Assembly (NCBI RefSeq): GCF_007994135.1
Contig: NZ_VLKF01000001.1
Coordinates: 2,604,001-2,668,000, forward strand
Direction: 5' to 3'
Length of the DNA: 64,000 nucleotides
From: Modestobacter roseus
GTDB taxonomy: Bacteria; Actinomycetota; Actinomycetes; Mycobacteriales; Geodermatophilaceae
A program made the translations under genes and the position numbers. Positions 44,374 to 53,559 of the stretch are shown here, in pieces. The stretch's first letter is position 1; each line of letters starts with the position of its first letter. A model generated the notes under the pieces. The model did no database searches. It was not told where the DNA came from and saw only the letters and a program-made list of their open reading frames with translations.

Positions 44374-46065
44374 TCAGAACCGGGCCGGTTCGGTGTAGGT
44401 GCCCCACTCCGCGCGGAGGGCGTCGCAGATCTCGCCGAGCGTCGCCTCGGCGCGGGCGGCGGCGAGCATCGCCGGCACCATGTTCTGGTCCGTGCGGGCC
44501 ACCTCGACCATCCGGGCCACCGCCGCGCGGGCCGCCTCGTCGTCCCGGTCCTGCCGCCGGGTGGCGAGCTCGGCCCGCTGGTCGAGCTCGACCTGGTGGC
44601 TGATCCGGAGGATCTCCAGCTGGTCCCCGTCGGTCACCGAGTCGGTGAGGGTGTTGACCCCGACCACCTTCTTCTCGCCCTTCTCCAGCGCCCGCTGGTA
44701 GGTGAACGCGGCCTCGGCGATCTCCCCGGTGAACCAGCCGTCCTCGATGCCCCGCAGGATCCCGCTGGTCATCGAGCCGTCGGAGCCCATCTCGCGGATC
44801 CGGGCGAAGACCTCCTCGGCCTGGGCCTCGAGGGAGTCGGTGAGCGCCTCGACGTACCAGGAGCCGCCCAGCGGGTCGGCCACGTTCGCCACCCCGGTCT
44901 CCTCGGCGAGCACCTGCTGGGTGCGCAGCGCGATCTGCGCGGCCTTGGCGCTGGGCAGGGCGAGCACCTCGTCGAGGGCGTTGGTGTGCAGCGAGTTGGT
45001 GCCGCCGAGCACCGCCGCGAGCGCCTCGACCGCCGTCCGCACGATGTTGTTCTCCGGCTGCTGCGCGGTGAGCGAGACCCCGGCGGTCTGGGTGTGGAAG
45101 CGCAGCTGCTGCGCCTTCGCCGTCCGCGCGCCGTAGACGTCGCGCAGCCAGCGGGCCCAGATCCGCCGGGCGGCCCGGAACTTGGCGATCTCCTCGAAGA
45201 AGTCGATGTGCGCGTCGAAGAAGAAGCTCAGCCCGGGGGCGAACACGTCGACGTCCAGCCCGCGGGAGAGGCCCAGCTCCACGTAGCCGAAGCCGTCGGC
45301 CAGCGTGTAGGCCAGCTCCTGCGCGGCGGTCGAGCCGGCCTCCCGGATGTGGTAGCCGGACACCGAGACCGGCTTGTAGGCCGGGATCGCGTGCGCGCAG
45401 TACTCCATCAGGTCACCGATGAGCCGCAGGTGCGGCTCGGGGGCGAACAGCCACTCCTTCTGCGCCGTGTACTCCTTGAAGATGTCGGTCTGCAGCGTGC
45501 CGTCCAGCTTCGCGAGGTCCGCTCCCTGACGTTCGGCGGCGACCAGGTACATGCAGAACACCGGGACGGCGGGGCCGCTGATCGTCATCGACGTGGTGGT
45601 GTCCTGCAGCGGGATGCCGGCGAAGAGCACGTCCAGGTCGGCGGCGGAGTCGACGGCGACGCCGCAGTGCCCGACCTCGCCGAGCGCGCGGGGGTCGTCG
45701 GAGTCCCGGCCCATCAGGGTGGGCATGTCGAAGGCGACCGACAGCCCGCCCCCGCCGGCGGCCAGCAGCGACCGGAACCGCTCGTTGGTCTGCCGGGCGT
45801 TGCCGAACCCGGCGAACTGCCGGATGGTCCACAGCCGGCCGCGGTAGCCGGTGGGGTGCAGCCCGCGGGTGAACGGGAACTCCCCCGGCCAGCCGATCCG
45901 CGCGAAGTCCGGGACGGCGCGTTCGTCGGCGGGCCCGTAGGCGGGCTCCACGGGCACGCCGGACAGGGTGGTGAAGTCCGCCTCCCGCACCCGCCCGGCG
46001 GCCTGCGCCGACTCGTACCGCTGCTGCCAGCGCTGGCGGGCCTCGCTGCCCGCGGGCTCGGTCAT
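44374..46065 (-). CDS. icmA: Isobutyryl-CoA mutase large subunit (methylmalonyl-CoA mutase family)
   Basis: 563 residues: the substrate-binding barrel only, without the fused B12 domain of classic MutB (about 730). The sequence reads 'WTIRQFAGFGNARQTNERF' and 'LQTDIFKEYTAQKEWLF'. At the two specificity positions, Phe84 replaces the Tyr89 of methylmalonyl-CoA mutase and Gln202 replaces Arg207; Phe/Gln with the same 118-residue spacing is the isobutyryl-CoA mutase signature (IcmA Phe80/Gln198). It should interconvert isobutyryl- and n-butyryl-CoA. The small B12-binding partner IcmB is not in the window. MeaB, thiolase and Ccr lie nearby. Its -10 box lies inside a 24-base palindrome. Confidence 0.9.
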   Translation of the reverse strand: MTEPAGSEARQRWQQRYESAQAAGRVREADFTTLSGVPVEPAYGPADERAVPDFARIGWPGEFPFTRGLHPTGYRGRLWTIRQFAGFGNARQTNERFRSLLAAGGGGLSVAFDMPTLMGRDSDDPRALGEVGHCGVAVDSAADLDVLFAGIPLQDTTTSMTISGPAVPVFCMYLVAAERQGADLAKLDGTLQTDIFKEYTAQKEWLFAPEPHLRLIGDLMEYCAHAIPAYKPVSVSGYHIREAGSTAAQELAYTLADGFGYVELGLSRGLDVDVFAPGLSFFFDAHIDFFEEIAKFRAARRIWARWLRDVYGARTAKAQQLRFHTQTAGVSLTAQQPENNIVRTAVEALAAVLGGTNSLHTNALDEVLALPSAKAAQIALRTQQVLAEETGVANVADPLGGSWYVEALTDSLEAQAEEVFARIREMGSDGSMTSGILRGIEDGWFTGEIAEAAFTYQRALEKGEKKVVGVNTLTDSVTDGDQLEILRISHQVELDQRAELATRRQDRDDEAARAAVARMVEVARTDQNMVPAMLAAARAEATLGEICDALRAEWGTYTEPARF

Positions 46066-46069
46066 GGAC

Positions 46070-46093
46070 AGATGCTAGGACGTCCTAGCATCT
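46070..46093. promoter_or_regulatory. 24-bp perfect palindrome overlapping the icmA -10 box
   Basis: Arms 46070-46081 and 46082-46093 (AGATGCTAGGAC and its exact complement) meet with no spacer. On the minus strand TAGCAT at 46072-46077 is followed by 6 bases and the icmA ATG, so a protein bound here would cover the leaderless promoter. The MarR-type gene immediately upstream is the obvious candidate ligand. Confidence 0.75.
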
Positions 46094-46114
46094 ACGGCCA
46101 GCGGCCGACCTCGA

Positions 46115-46624
46115 TCAGTCCGGGACGACGTCCCCCGCGCCGAGCCGGACCTTGCGGAGGATGTCGAACAGCGCGTCCAGCTCGGCCTCGGGCACGTCGG
46201 CCAGCCCGAAGTCCTGGCCGGTGAGCGCCTCGGTGGCCAGCGGGACGACGTCCCGGCCGGCGTCGGTGATCGCCGCCAGCACGCCCCGGCCGTCGGTCGG
46301 GTTGGGGCGCCGCTCGACGTAGCCGGCCGCGACCAGGCGCTCGATCGCGTTGGTGACGCTGGTCGGGTGCACCATCAGCCGGCTGCCGATGACCTTCAGC
46401 GGCAGCTGCCCGGTGCGGGAGAAGGTGAGCAGCACCAGCACCTCGTACCGGGCGAAGGTCAGCCCGTGCGGCTTGAGCGCCTCGTCGAAGCGGGCCAGCA
46501 GGATCTGCTGCACCCGGAACACGCTGGTCGCCGCCCGCATCGACGCCGCCGGGCCGAAGCGCTCAGCCCAAGTCTGCGCCGCGCGCTCGATCGGGTCGAA
46601 GGGCAGGCCCAGCGGTCGCACCAT
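46115..46624 (-). CDS. MarR-family transcriptional regulator
   Basis: 169 residues. Winged helix from 'LTFARYEVLVLLTFSRTGQLPLKVIGSRLMVHPTSVTNAIERL' to 'YVERRPNPTDGRGVLAAITDAG'. It precedes icmA in the same direction, with a perfect palindrome between them. By position and style it recalls the MarR gene near icmA in Streptomyces coelicolor (SCO5405/absC region), a memory-based comparison. ATG 46624 is 8 bases after TACGCT, rejecting the longer frame to 46846. Confidence 0.92.
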   Translation of the reverse strand: MVRPLGLPFDPIERAAQTWAERFGPAASMRAATSVFRVQQILLARFDEALKPHGLTFARYEVLVLLTFSRTGQLPLKVIGSRLMVHPTSVTNAIERLVAAGYVERRPNPTDGRGVLAAITDAGRDVVPLATEALTGQDFGLADVPEAELDALFDILRKVRLGAGDVVPD

Positions 46625-46632
46625 GGCCGCAG

Positions 46633-46638
46633 AGCGTA
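46633..46638 (-). promoter_or_regulatory. Leaderless-type -10 box of the MarR gene
   Basis: TACGCT, 8 bases before the ATG at 46624. Confidence 0.45.
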
Positions 46639-46690
46639 GTTGCGGGCTGCGACCGCCCGGCCGCGGCCGCCGCCCGCCGACCGCGGCCAT

Positions 46691-46748
46691 CGAGTGCCGA
46701 CCTGTCGACGCCGGTCGCTGCGCCGACATGTCGATGAGTCGACACTCG
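46691..46748. repeat. 58-bp imperfect palindrome, left flank of the AbiEi/DUF559-type gene
   Basis: Starts CGAGTGCCGACCTGTCGACG and ends GTCGATGAGTCGACACTCG. Its reverse complement aligns over its length with the element at 47690-47746: 24 of the first 26 bases and about 16 of the last 20 agree, around a divergent 11-base centre. Confidence 0.7.
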
Positions 46749-46815
46749 CCGATACCCGCACCAGGGCTGTGGACAGCGCGGCCGGTCCCCGCGCCCGATC
46801 GGCCAGGCTCCCCCG

Positions 46816-47691
46816 GTGGTCGCCCCCGCACACCGCCCGCCGGCACTCCGCGGACGGGTCTTCCGCGGCACCACCGCCGTCCGGGCCGGGCTGGTCACCC
46901 GGCGACAGCTGGACAGCAGCCCCTGGCACCGGCTCTTCCGCGACGTCTACGCCTGCGCCGACCTGGCCGTCACCCATGAGCTGCGCGCTGTCGCCGCCGC
47001 GTCCGTGCTGCTGCCGGGTGCGGTCGTCACCGGAGCCAGCGCCGCCGTCCTGTGGCGGCTGGACGCGGCCGGCCCGGACGACGACGTGGAGCTGACCGTG
47101 CCGCCGGGCACGCCTGCCCGCGCGGTCAGCGGGCTGCGGGTCCGCCGGGCGCGGATCCGCCCCGAGGACCTCACCCGCCGGCGCGGCGTCCCGGTCACCA
47201 CCCCTGAGCGGACGGCGGTGTCACTGGGTGCCGAGCGTCCGCTCGACGAGGCGGTCGTGCTCATCGACCAGTTCGCCGCCGCCGGCCTGGTCGACCTCGG
47301 CGACGTCCGGGCGATGGCCGCAGCGACCACCGGCCGGGGATGCCGGAGGGCCCGGGACGCCGCCGCGCTCGCCGACGGTCTGGCCGGCTCACCCCAGGAG
47401 ACCCGGCTCAGGCTGCTGGTGCACCGCAGCGGGCTGCCACTCCCGGTAGCCCAGCACCCCGTGCACGACGGGCGGGTGTTCGTCGCGCGCGTGGACTTCG
47501 CCTGGCCTGCGCAGCGCCTGGCACTGGAGTACGACGGGCTCTGGCACGCCGAACCCGGTCAGTTCGCCGCTGACCGCCGCCGCCTCAACCGCCTGCTCGC
47601 CGCGGGATGGCGGGTCCTGTTCGTCACCGCGGCCGACCTGCACCGGCCCGATCGGCTGATCGCCCGGATCGCCGCTGAGCTCGCTCGCTGA
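46816..47691 (+). CDS. AbiEi-antitoxin-like protein with DUF559/Vsr-like nuclease domain
   Basis: 291 residues. The N-terminal ~75 residues ('FRGTTAVRAGLVTRRQLDSSPWHRLFRDVYACAD') resemble the AbiEi-type antitoxin/winged-helix lead found in many actinobacterial solo genes; 'RRRGVPVTTPERTAVSLG' is the usual linker. The C-terminal ~90 residues look like a PD-(D/E)XK fold: Glu in 'SPQETRLRLLVH', Asp in 'ARVDFAWPAQRLALEYDGLWH' and 'DRRRLNRLLAAGWRVLFVT'. Biochemical function of this combination is unknown. No toxin partner is adjacent. It is bracketed by two related palindromic repeats; the right one overlaps its stop codon. Start GTG 46816 lacks a clear ribosome site. Confidence 0.8.
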   Translation: MVAPAHRPPALRGRVFRGTTAVRAGLVTRRQLDSSPWHRLFRDVYACADLAVTHELRAVAAASVLLPGAVVTGASAAVLWRLDAAGPDDDVELTVPPGTPARAVSGLRVRRARIRPEDLTRRRGVPVTTPERTAVSLGAERPLDEAVVLIDQFAAAGLVDLGDVRAMAAATTGRGCRRARDAAALADGLAGSPQETRLRLLVHRSGLPLPVAQHPVHDGRVFVARVDFAWPAQRLALEYDGLWHAEPGQFAADRRRLNRLLAAGWRVLFVTAADLHRPDRLIARIAAELAR

Positions 47692-47746
47692 GTGTCGACT
47701 CGTCGACGTGTCGGCCTGGCCAGAGGGGTCGGCATGTCGACACTCG
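47690..47746. repeat. 57-bp imperfect palindrome, right flank of the AbiEi/DUF559-type gene
   Basis: Begins GAGTGTCGACTCGTCGACG on the gene's stop codon and ends GGCATGTCGACACTCG. Homologous, in inverted orientation, to 46691-46748. The outer GAGTGTCGAC/GTCGACACTC arms are exact complements. Confidence 0.7.
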
Positions 47747-47770
47747 ACGCGCGATCGGCGAGGGGGCGGA

Positions 47771-49243
47771 TCAGGCGGGCGGGGCGGGGCGCAGCGCCGG
47801 CGCGTGCCGGATGCCGAAGACGTCGCGCAGCGCCACCCGGGCGGCGTTGTCGCCGCAGTGGCCGTGCACCGCCGGCCCGGGCGGGGTCGCCGCACCGGCC
47901 AGGTAGACCCCGGTCATCGGCGTCTTGTAGGTGTTCCAGCGGGGCACCGGGCGGAAGAGCATCTGCCGCAGCGACGCCTCGCCGTTGGAGATGTCCCCGC
48001 CGACGTCGTTGGGGTTCCACTGCTCCATCTCCCCGGCGTGCATGGTGTGCCGGGCCAGGATGGTGTCGCGGAAGCCGGGCGCGAACCGCTCGATCTGGTC
48101 CTCGATGGCCTCGGTCATGTCGACCGTCGAGCCGTGCGGCACGTGCACGTAGGCCCAGAACACGTGGCCGCCCGCCGGTGCCCGCGAGGGGTCCACGACG
48201 GTCGGCTGCACGGCGAGCACGTAGGGCTTCTCGGCGACCCGCCCGTGCGCCGGCGCGGCCTCCCCGGCGATCGTCTCCTCCATGGTGCCGGCGACGTGCA
48301 CCGTCCCGGCCCGGCGGACGTCGGGGTTGGTCCACGGCACCGGCTCCGACAGCGCCCAGTCGATCTTGAACACGCCGGGGCCGTGGGTGTAGCGGCGGAC
48401 CCAGCGCCGGTAGCCCTCGGGCAGCGCGTTGCCCGCCATCGCGACGAACGCCCCGGGGGTGGTGTCCAGCAGCACGGCGGGCACCCCGGCGAACTCGCGC
48501 AGGTCGGTGACCTCGTGCCCGGTGACGACCTCGCCGCCCTGCTGCTCCAGCGCGGTGACCATGGCGTCGGCGAGCACCTGGGACCCGCCCTCGACCACCG
48601 GCCAGCCGCGGTGGTGCGCGAGCATCGCCAGGATCATGCCGAGCCCGGCGGTCAGCGGGCGGGAGAGCTCGAGCATCCCGTGGGCCGCGGCGCCGGCGAT
48701 CAGCGCGCGGGCCTCCTCACCCTCGAACCGGCGGCGCGCCAGCTGCCCGACGCTGGGCAGCGCCTGCAGCCCGAAGCGGGTGATCCCGGTGATCCCGCGG
48801 GTGGGCAGCCGGCGGAACGCGGAGGTCAGGAAGAAGTCGACGATCTCGGGGGCCTGCCGCAGCAGCGGGCCGAACAGCTGCTGCCAGGCCGCGTCGTCGA
48901 CACCGAGCCCGGCCGCGGTCTGCTCCAGCGACCCGACCGACACCGCGGCCCGGCCGCCGTCCAGCGGGTGGGCGAAGGCGACCTCGGGCTGCAGCAGCCG
49001 CACGCCCCGGCTGTCCAGGTCGAACTCCTCGAAGAACGGCGCCGCGGCCGCCATCGGGTGCACCGTGGAGCAGATGTCGTGCCGGTAGCCCGGCAGCGTC
49101 ACCTCCTCGGTGCGCAGCCCGCCCCCGGCCTGCTCACCGCGCTCGACGACCTGGACCCTCAGGCCGGCCGCGGCCAGGCGCAGGGCAGCGGCCAGACCGT
49201 TCGGGCCGGCTCCGACGACGACGGCATCCGGGGTCCCGTTCAC
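47771..49243 (-). CDS. FAD-dependent oxidoreductase, phytoene desaturase-like
   Basis: 490 residues. The FAD motif 'AVVVGAGPNGLAAALRLAAAGLRVQVVE' opens the protein, with 'GGGLRTEEVTLPGYRHDICSTVHPM' matching the CrtI/retinol-saturase-like group, and the C-terminal 'GVYLAGAATPPGPAVHGHCGDNAARVAL' closing the FAD site. Substrate unknown; no carotenoid genes are adjacent. It is 23 bases downstream of meaB and may be co-transcribed. GTG 49243 puts the dinucleotide motif at the N-terminus. Confidence 0.88.
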   Translation of the reverse strand: MNGTPDAVVVGAGPNGLAAALRLAAAGLRVQVVERGEQAGGGLRTEEVTLPGYRHDICSTVHPMAAAAPFFEEFDLDSRGVRLLQPEVAFAHPLDGGRAAVSVGSLEQTAAGLGVDDAAWQQLFGPLLRQAPEIVDFFLTSAFRRLPTRGITGITRFGLQALPSVGQLARRRFEGEEARALIAGAAAHGMLELSRPLTAGLGMILAMLAHHRGWPVVEGGSQVLADAMVTALEQQGGEVVTGHEVTDLREFAGVPAVLLDTTPGAFVAMAGNALPEGYRRWVRRYTHGPGVFKIDWALSEPVPWTNPDVRRAGTVHVAGTMEETIAGEAAPAHGRVAEKPYVLAVQPTVVDPSRAPAGGHVFWAYVHVPHGSTVDMTEAIEDQIERFAPGFRDTILARHTMHAGEMEQWNPNDVGGDISNGEASLRQMLFRPVPRWNTYKTPMTGVYLAGAATPPGPAVHGHCGDNAARVALRDVFGIRHAPALRPAPPA

Positions 49244-49266
49244 GCCGCCATCCTGCCCGCCGGGCC

Positions 49267-50265
49267 CTAGAGCTGCGCGACCAAGTGGTCGGCGGCCCGG
49301 TACGGGTCGGTCTCCCCCGCGACCACCCGCTCCGCCAGCGCCGGCAGCGCGGCCGAGCCGCCGACGTCGCCCATCCGCTCCCGCACCCCGGCGACGGCGA
49401 TCGCCTCGATCTCGCGGGCGGCCCGGGCGACCCGGCGCCGGTGGCCCTCCCCCGAGGAGTCCAGCCATGCGGCGTGCTCCCCGATCCGGGCCACGACCTC
49501 CTCGATCCCGGCGTCGGCGTCCCGGTACGCGACGGTCTTCACGATCGGCGGTCGCCACGCCCCCGCGTCGGTGTGCCGGCCACCGAGGGAGAGCATCCCG
49601 CGCAGGTCGCGCACCGTCTGGTCCGCGCCGTCCCGGTCGGCCTTGTTCACCACGAAGACGTCGGCGACCTCGAGGATCCCGGCCTTGGCGGCCTGGATGC
49701 CGTCGCCCATGCCCGGGGCGAGCAGCACCAGCGTGGTGTCGGCGAGCGAGGCGACCTCCAGCTCGGACTGCCCGACCCCGACGGTCTCGACCAGCACGAC
49801 GTCGCAGCCGGCCGCGTCGAGCACCCGCAGCGCCTGGGGCGTGGCCCAGGCCAGCCCGCCCAGGTGTCCCCGGGAGGCCATCGACCGGATGAACACGCCG
49901 GCGTCACCGGCGTGGTCCTGCATCCGCACCCGGTCACCGAGCAGAGCGCCCCCGGAGAACGGCGAGGAGGGGTCGACGGCGAGCACCCCGACCCGCTGCC
50001 CGGCGGCCCGGAAGGCGCGCACCAGCGCCGTCGTCGTCGTCGACTTGCCGACCCCGGGCGGCCCGGTCAGCCCCAGCACCCGGGCCCGGCCGGTGTGCGG
50101 AGCCAGCGCCGCCGCGACCTCGCGCAGCAGCGGGCTGGCGTCCTCCACCAGCGAGATCAGCCGGGCCACCGACCGGGCGTCGCCCTCCCGGGCCCCGGCG
50201 ACCAGCGCCGGCACGTCGGCCGTCCGCCGGCCGCGCCGGCCACCGGCTCGAGCGGGGGCGTTCAC
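49267..50265 (-). CDS. meaB: MeaB-type G-protein chaperone of B12-dependent acyl-CoA mutase
   Basis: 332 residues. It guards cobalamin loading and repair of methylmalonyl- or isobutyryl-CoA mutases by GTP hydrolysis. P-loop '[18 protein letters not shown]', '[21 protein letters not shown]', switch '[14 protein letters not shown]' and base-specificity motif 'VVNKAD' are intact. The GTG overlaps the thiolase stop by GTGA. The likely client here is IcmA, whose gene is about 3.2 kb away. Confidence 0.95.
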   Translation of the reverse strand: MNAPARAGGRRGRRTADVPALVAGAREGDARSVARLISLVEDASPLLREVAAALAPHTGRARVLGLTGPPGVGKSTTTTALVRAFRAAGQRVGVLAVDPSSPFSGGALLGDRVRMQDHAGDAGVFIRSMASRGHLGGLAWATPQALRVLDAAGCDVVLVETVGVGQSELEVASLADTTLVLLAPGMGDGIQAAKAGILEVADVFVVNKADRDGADQTVRDLRGMLSLGGRHTDAGAWRPPIVKTVAYRDADAGIEEVVARIGEHAAWLDSSGEGHRRRVARAAREIEAIAVAGVRERMGDVGGSAALPALAERVVAGETDPYRAADHLVAQL

Positions 50266-51467
50266 GCCGCGGCGGGGACCCTGAGGATCAGCGCGTCGCC
50301 CTGACCGCCGCCGCCGCAGAGCGCGGCCGCTCCGACCCCGCCGCCGCGGCGGCGCAGCTCCAGCACCAGGTGCAGCACGATCCGGGCACCGCTCATCCCG
50401 ACCGGGTGCCCCAGCGCGATCGCCCCGCCGTTGGGGTTGACCCGCTCCGGGTCGATGCCCAGCTCGCGGGTGGAGACGATGCCGACGGCGGCGAAGGCCT
50501 CGTTGAGCTCGACCAGGTCCAGGCCGGCGGGGTCGATCCCCTCCCGGGCGCACGCCTTGGCGATCGCCCGCGAGGGCTGGGTCTGCAGCGTGGCGTCCGG
50601 CCCGGCGACGACGCCGTGCGCGCCGATCTCGGCCAGCACGGTGCAACCGAGCTCCGCCGCCTTGGCCGCGGACATCACCACGACCGCGCAGGCGCCGTCG
50701 GAGATCTGCGACGCCGACGCCGCGGTGATCGTGCCGTCGGCCGCGAAGGCGGGCTTGAGCCGGGCCAGGCTCTCCGCGGTGGTGTCCGGGCGGATGCCCT
50801 CGTCCTCGCGGAACTCGATCGGGTCGCCCTTGCGCTGCGGGATGAGGACCGGGGTGATCTCGTCGTCGAACAGGCCGTTCTTCTGCGCGGCGGCGGCCTT
50901 CTGGTGGCTGGCGGCGGCGAAGGCGTCCTGCTCCTCGCGGGTCAGCCCGTAGCGGCTGTTGGCCTGCTCGGTCAGCGCGCCCATCGCGACCTGGTCGAAG
51001 GTGTCGGTGAGGCCGTCGTGCGCCATGGCGTCGACGAGAGTGGCGTCGCCGTACTTGGTGCCGGTGCGCGAGCTGGGCAGCAGGTGCGGCGCCCGGGTCA
51101 TCGACTCCATGCCGCCGGCCACCACGACGTCGAACTCCCCGGCCCGGATGAGCTGGTCGGCCAGGGCGATCGCGTCGATGCCCGAGAGACACACCTTGTT
51201 CAGCGTGAACGAGGGCACCGACATCGGGATGCCGCCGGCGACCGCGGCCGGGCGGGCGGGGTTCTGCCCGGCGCCGGCCTGGATGACCTGGCCCATGATC
51301 ACGTAGTCGACCTGGTCACCGGTGATCCCGGCGCGCTCGAGGGCAGCCTTGATGGCCACGCCGCCGAGGTCGGCGGCGCTGAAGTCCTTGAGGGAGCCCA
51401 GCAGCCGGCCCATCGGCGTGCGGGCCCCGCCGACGATGACGGAGCGGGTGGGTGCGGGCTGGCTCAT
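50262..51467 (-). CDS. Acetyl-CoA C-acetyltransferase (thiolase, FadA4-like)
   Basis: 401 residues. It condenses two acetyl-CoA to acetoacetyl-CoA or cleaves it. The nucleophile Cys is in '[13 protein letters not shown]', the His in '[16 protein letters not shown]' and the second Cys in '[14 protein letters not shown]'. GGAGG lies 7-11 bases before ATG 51467; a TATCCT box at 51555-51560 may be its -10. It is divergent from the epimerase gene and couples to meaB, the order also seen near M. tuberculosis fadA4 (Rv1323). Acetoacetyl-CoA would feed the hydroxyacyl-CoA dehydrogenase and Ccr. Confidence 0.95.
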   Translation of the reverse strand: MSQPAPTRSVIVGGARTPMGRLLGSLKDFSAADLGGVAIKAALERAGITGDQVDYVIMGQVIQAGAGQNPARPAAVAGGIPMSVPSFTLNKVCLSGIDAIALADQLIRAGEFDVVVAGGMESMTRAPHLLPSSRTGTKYGDATLVDAMAHDGLTDTFDQVAMGALTEQANSRYGLTREEQDAFAAASHQKAAAAQKNGLFDDEITPVLIPQRKGDPIEFREDEGIRPDTTAESLARLKPAFAADGTITAASASQISDGACAVVVMSAAKAAELGCTVLAEIGAHGVVAGPDATLQTQPSRAIAKACAREGIDPAGLDLVELNEAFAAVGIVSTRELGIDPERVNPNGGAIALGHPVGMSGARIVLHLVLELRRRGGGVGAAALCGGGGQGDALILRVPAAA

Positions 51468-51659
51468 CGGGGCCTCCAGTGGCTCCGGCCGCCGCCGTTG
51501 GCGGCCTGCTCCGGGGTCGCGGCGCAGTGCTCCGCGCCGCTGCGGGACCCGTCGAGGATAGGGCCCGGAGAGCGACCGACGGCCCGGGGTGAGCCACGTC
51601 ACGTACCGGGCGGTGCGGGTGGGTCCCCAGCGGGCGGGTGCGGCGGCAGGATGCGACGC

Positions 51660-52112
51660 ATGCCCGACGACGCGCTGACCGGCCTCCCCGCCGGCCTGTT
51701 CACCACCATCGACCACGTCGGCATCGCGGTGCCCGACCTCGACGAGGCGATCGCCTTCTACGCCGGCACGTTCGGCGTGCACTCGGTCCACGAGGAGACG
51801 AACGAGGAGCAGGGCGTCCGGGAGGCGATGCTCGCCGTCGGTGACGGCACCACGCGCATCCAGCTGCTGGCACCGCTCACACCCGAGTCGACGATCGCGA
51901 GGTTCATCGGCCGCTCCGGCCCGGGGCTGCAGCAGCTGGCCTTCCGGGTGACCGACGTCGAGGCGGCGGCGCAGACGCTGCGCGACCGCGGCCTGCGGCT
52001 GCTCTACGACGAACCGCGCCGCGGCACCGCCGGCAGCCGGGTGAACTTCGTGCACCCCAAGGACGCCGGCGGCGTGCTGGTCGAGCTCGTGGAGCCCGCC
52101 GCCGCGCACTGA
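51660..52112 (+). CDS. mce: Methylmalonyl-CoA epimerase
   Basis: 150 residues, vicinal-oxygen-chelate fold. Metal ligands appear in '[15 protein letters not shown]' (His), 'RIQLLAP' region (Gln/Glu), 'GLQQLAFRV' and 'VLVELVEP' (Glu). It epimerises (2R)/(2S)-methylmalonyl-CoA and often ethylmalonyl-CoA, so it could serve both mutase and Ccr products. ATG 51660 has AGG 9 bases ahead; an ATG three codons upstream (51651) is possible. Confidence 0.94.
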   Translation: MPDDALTGLPAGLFTTIDHVGIAVPDLDEAIAFYAGTFGVHSVHEETNEEQGVREAMLAVGDGTTRIQLLAPLTPESTIARFIGRSGPGLQQLAFRVTDVEAAAQTLRDRGLRLLYDEPRRGTAGSRVNFVHPKDAGGVLVELVEPAAAH

Positions 52113-52154
52113 CCCGTTGCACCGCCGCACAACTGCACACAGCGCCACCACCGC

Positions 52155-52202
52155 ACCTGCACCGACCGAGACCTGCACCGACCGAGACCTGCACCTACCG
52201 AG
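52155..52202 (+). repeat. Three tandem 16-bp repeats ahead of ccr
   Basis: Unit ACCTGCACCGACCGAG at 52155-52170 and 52171-52186, and ACCTGCACCTACCGAG at 52187-52202, ending 25 bases before the ccr start. Further TGCAC words occur just upstream. Possible protein-binding array or 5' UTR element. Confidence 0.85.
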
Positions 52203-52227
52203 CCAACGACGACTCGGGAGAGCACGC

Positions 52228-53559
52228 ATGGACGAGATCAGGGACGCCGTCCTCGGCGACCACCTCGACGCGATCGGAGGGCTCCCCGTGCCGGGGTCCT
52301 ACCGCGCCGTCGTGGTGCGCGAGGACGAGCAGGGGATGTTCGAGGGACTGCCCACCCGGGACAAGGACCCCCGGAAGTCGCTGCACGTGCAGGAGGTGCC
52401 CACCCCCGAGCTCGGCCCGGGCGAGGCGCTGGTGGCGGTGATGGCCTCGGCGGTCAACTACAACACCGTCTGGACGTCGATCTTCGAGCCCGTCTCGACC
52501 TTCGGCTTCCTGCGGCGCTACGGCCGGGTCTCCGACCTCACCAAACGGCACGACCTGCCCTACCACGTGGTCGGGTCCGACCTGGCCGGCGTCGTGGTCC
52601 GGGTGGGGCCGGGCGTCAACCGCTGGAAGCCCGGCGACGAGGTCGTCGCGCACTGCCTGTCGGTGGAGCTGGAGGACCCGGCCGGGCACGACGACACGAT
52701 GCTCGACCCGCAGCAGCGGATCTGGGGGTTCGAGACGAACTTCGGCGGCCTGGCCGAGCTGTCGCTGGTCAAGAGCAACCAGCTCATGCCCAAGCCCGCC
52801 CACCTGACCTGGGAGGAGGCGGCCAGCCCGGGGCTGGTCAACTCGACCGCCTACCGGCAGCTGGTCAGCCGCAACGGTGCGGACGTGAAGCAGGGCGACG
52901 TCGTGCTCATCTGGGGCGCCTCCGGCGGGCTCGGCTCGTACGCCACCCAGCTGGCGCTCAACGGCGGCGCCATCCCCGTCTGCGTGGTGGGCAGCCCGGA
53001 GAAGGCCGAGATCGTCCGCTCGATGGGCGCCGAGCTGGTCATCGACCGCTCGGTCGAGCAGTACGCGTTCTGGAAGGACGAGGAGACGCAGGACCCGGAC
53101 GAGTGGAAGCGGCTCGGCGCCCGGATCCGGGAGCTGACCGGGGGCGACGACCCGGACATCGTCTTCGAGCACCCCGGGCGGGAGACCTTCGGCGCCAGCG
53201 TCTACGTCGCCCGCAAGGGCGGCACGGTCGTCACCTGTGCCTCCACGACCGGGTTCCTGCACTCCTACGACAACCGGTACCTCTGGATGAACCTCAAGCG
53301 GATCGTCGGCTCGCACTTCGCCAACTACCGCGAGGCCTGGGAGGCCAACCGGCTGGTCCAGCGGGGCCTGGTCCACCCGACCCTGTCGCGGACCTACGCC
53401 ATGGACGATGTCGGCCAGGCCGCGTACGACGTCCACCGCAACGCCCACCAGGGCAAGGTGGGGGTGCTGGTCCTCGCCCCGGAGGAGGGGCTCGGGGTCC
53501 GGGACACCGCGCTGCGGGCGCGCCACCAGACGGCGATCGACCGGTTCCGCGACCGCTGA
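52228..53559 (+). CDS. ccr: Crotonyl-CoA carboxylase/reductase
   Basis: 443 residues, zinc-less medium-chain dehydrogenase. It reduces crotonyl-CoA with NADPH, and with CO2 forms ethylmalonyl-CoA. Landmarks: '[25 protein letters not shown]', the NADP site '[19 protein letters not shown]', and '[25 protein letters not shown]'. The Asn/Phe/Glu/His CO2-binding residues described for Ccr enzymes appear to be conserved in style but were not aligned. GGGAG lies 8 bases before ATG 52228, after three tandem repeats. Supplies C4/C5 extender or ethylmalonyl-CoA pathway units. Confidence 0.95.
   Translation: MDEIRDAVLGDHLDAIGGLPVPGSYRAVVVREDEQGMFEGLPTRDKDPRKSLHVQEVPTPELGPGEALVAVMASAVNYNTVWTSIFEPVSTFGFLRRYGRVSDLTKRHDLPYHVVGSDLAGVVVRVGPGVNRWKPGDEVVAHCLSVELEDPAGHDDTMLDPQQRIWGFETNFGGLAELSLVKSNQLMPKPAHLTWEEAASPGLVNSTAYRQLVSRNGADVKQGDVVLIWGASGGLGSYATQLALNGGAIPVCVVGSPEKAEIVRSMGAELVIDRSVEQYAFWKDEETQDPDEWKRLGARIRELTGGDDPDIVFEHPGRETFGASVYVARKGGTVVTCASTTGFLHSYDNRYLWMNLKRIVGSHFANYREAWEANRLVQRGLVHPTLSRTYAMDDVGQAAYDVHRNAHQGKVGVLVLAPEEGLGVRDTALRARHQTAIDRFRDR

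Noticed and set aside
46816-47691. Complete type IV toxin-antitoxin pair
   Set aside because: Only the AbiEi-like gene is present; no AbiEii-type toxin gene is adjacent.
52155-52202. CRISPR-like array
   Set aside because: Only three 16-base direct repeats with no spacers.
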